Of a DNA stretch of 5,545 nucleotides, positions 5,513-5,545 are shown one piece after another (within the stretch, counting starts at the first letter, position 1; each line of letters begins with the position of its first letter). The notes under the pieces were generated by a model. It did no database searches. It was not told where the DNA came from and saw only the letters and a program-made list of their open reading frames with translations. Source of the stretch: an uncultured Planctomycetaceae bacterium (GTDB taxonomy: Bacteria > Planctomycetota > Planctomycetia > Planctomycetales > Planctomycetaceae). Location: contig CALFYU010000006.1 of assembly GCA_937952455.1 (NCBI GenBank), positions 1-5,545 of the forward strand. The letters run 5' to 3'. Both the position numbers and the translations under genes were made by a program.

Positions 5513-5545
5513 ATGAGCAGTTTATTGAAAATCGAGGACCTGCGG
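5513..5545 (+). CDS. sufC: Probable SufC (Fe-S cluster assembly ABC-type ATPase), first 11 codons
   Basis: The ATG opens MSSLLKIEDLR and runs off the window. This closely resembles the start of SufC proteins (MSLLKIENL followed by a beta strand leading to the Walker A region), the ATPase of the SufBCD scaffold that builds Fe-S clusters in the cytoplasm. Other ABC transporter ATPases can begin in a similar way, so the call rests on this short match plus the SufR-like gene nearby. AGGA lies immediately before the ATG, too close for an ideal ribosome site; a further AAGG is at 5490-5493, about 19 bases away. The 94-base gap from nuoB permits but does not prove co-transcription. Confidence 0.62.
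   Translation, partial: MSSLLKIEDLR

Overview
This window looks like a chromosomal piece from a Planctomycetota-type bacterium. The evidence is indirect: a secreted DUF1080 protein, an AGCS transporter with a signal peptide and an acidic/proline-rich N-terminal extension, a NuoB with the GACTVGGGPYFKYGYH sequence around its third cluster cysteine, moderately high GC, and weak or badly spaced Shine-Dalgarno sequences before most starts. No mobile element, RNA gene or CRISPR array was seen.

Layout. Bases 2-235 (+) are the C-terminal end of a thioredoxin/peroxiredoxin-like protein. A 178-bp gap with a possible promoter and a perfect 15-bp palindrome leads to an exported DUF1080 (3-keto-disaccharide hydrolase family) protein at 414-1175 (+). 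This gene converges, with only 15 bp between stop codons, on a three-gene minus-strand cluster that reads AGCS sodium:amino-acid symporter (3737-2058), UspA-type stress protein (1996-1556), DUF971 protein (1508-1191). The gaps of 61 and 47 bp make it a likely operon.

A roughly 300-bp divergent intergenic region (3738-4041) separates that operon from the plus-strand Fe-S block: a SufR-like winged-helix regulator with a C-terminal cysteine motif (4042-4716), a stand-alone nuoB (4867-5418), and the first 11 codons of what is probably sufC (from 5513). The inferred theme of the right half is Fe-S homeostasis: a putative cluster-sensing regulator lies next to the Complex I subunit that carries cluster N2 and next to the start of a Suf cluster-assembly operon.

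The most interesting non-coding signal is a set of short GCCA-N(2-5)-TGGC dyads (four exact, one with a mismatch) packed into 3903-4046, around the predicted promoter and start codon of the SufR-like gene. This would fit an autoregulatory operator array. A separate 9-bp perfect inverted repeat lies between the regulator and nuoB, and a GC hairpin lies between nuoB and sufC.
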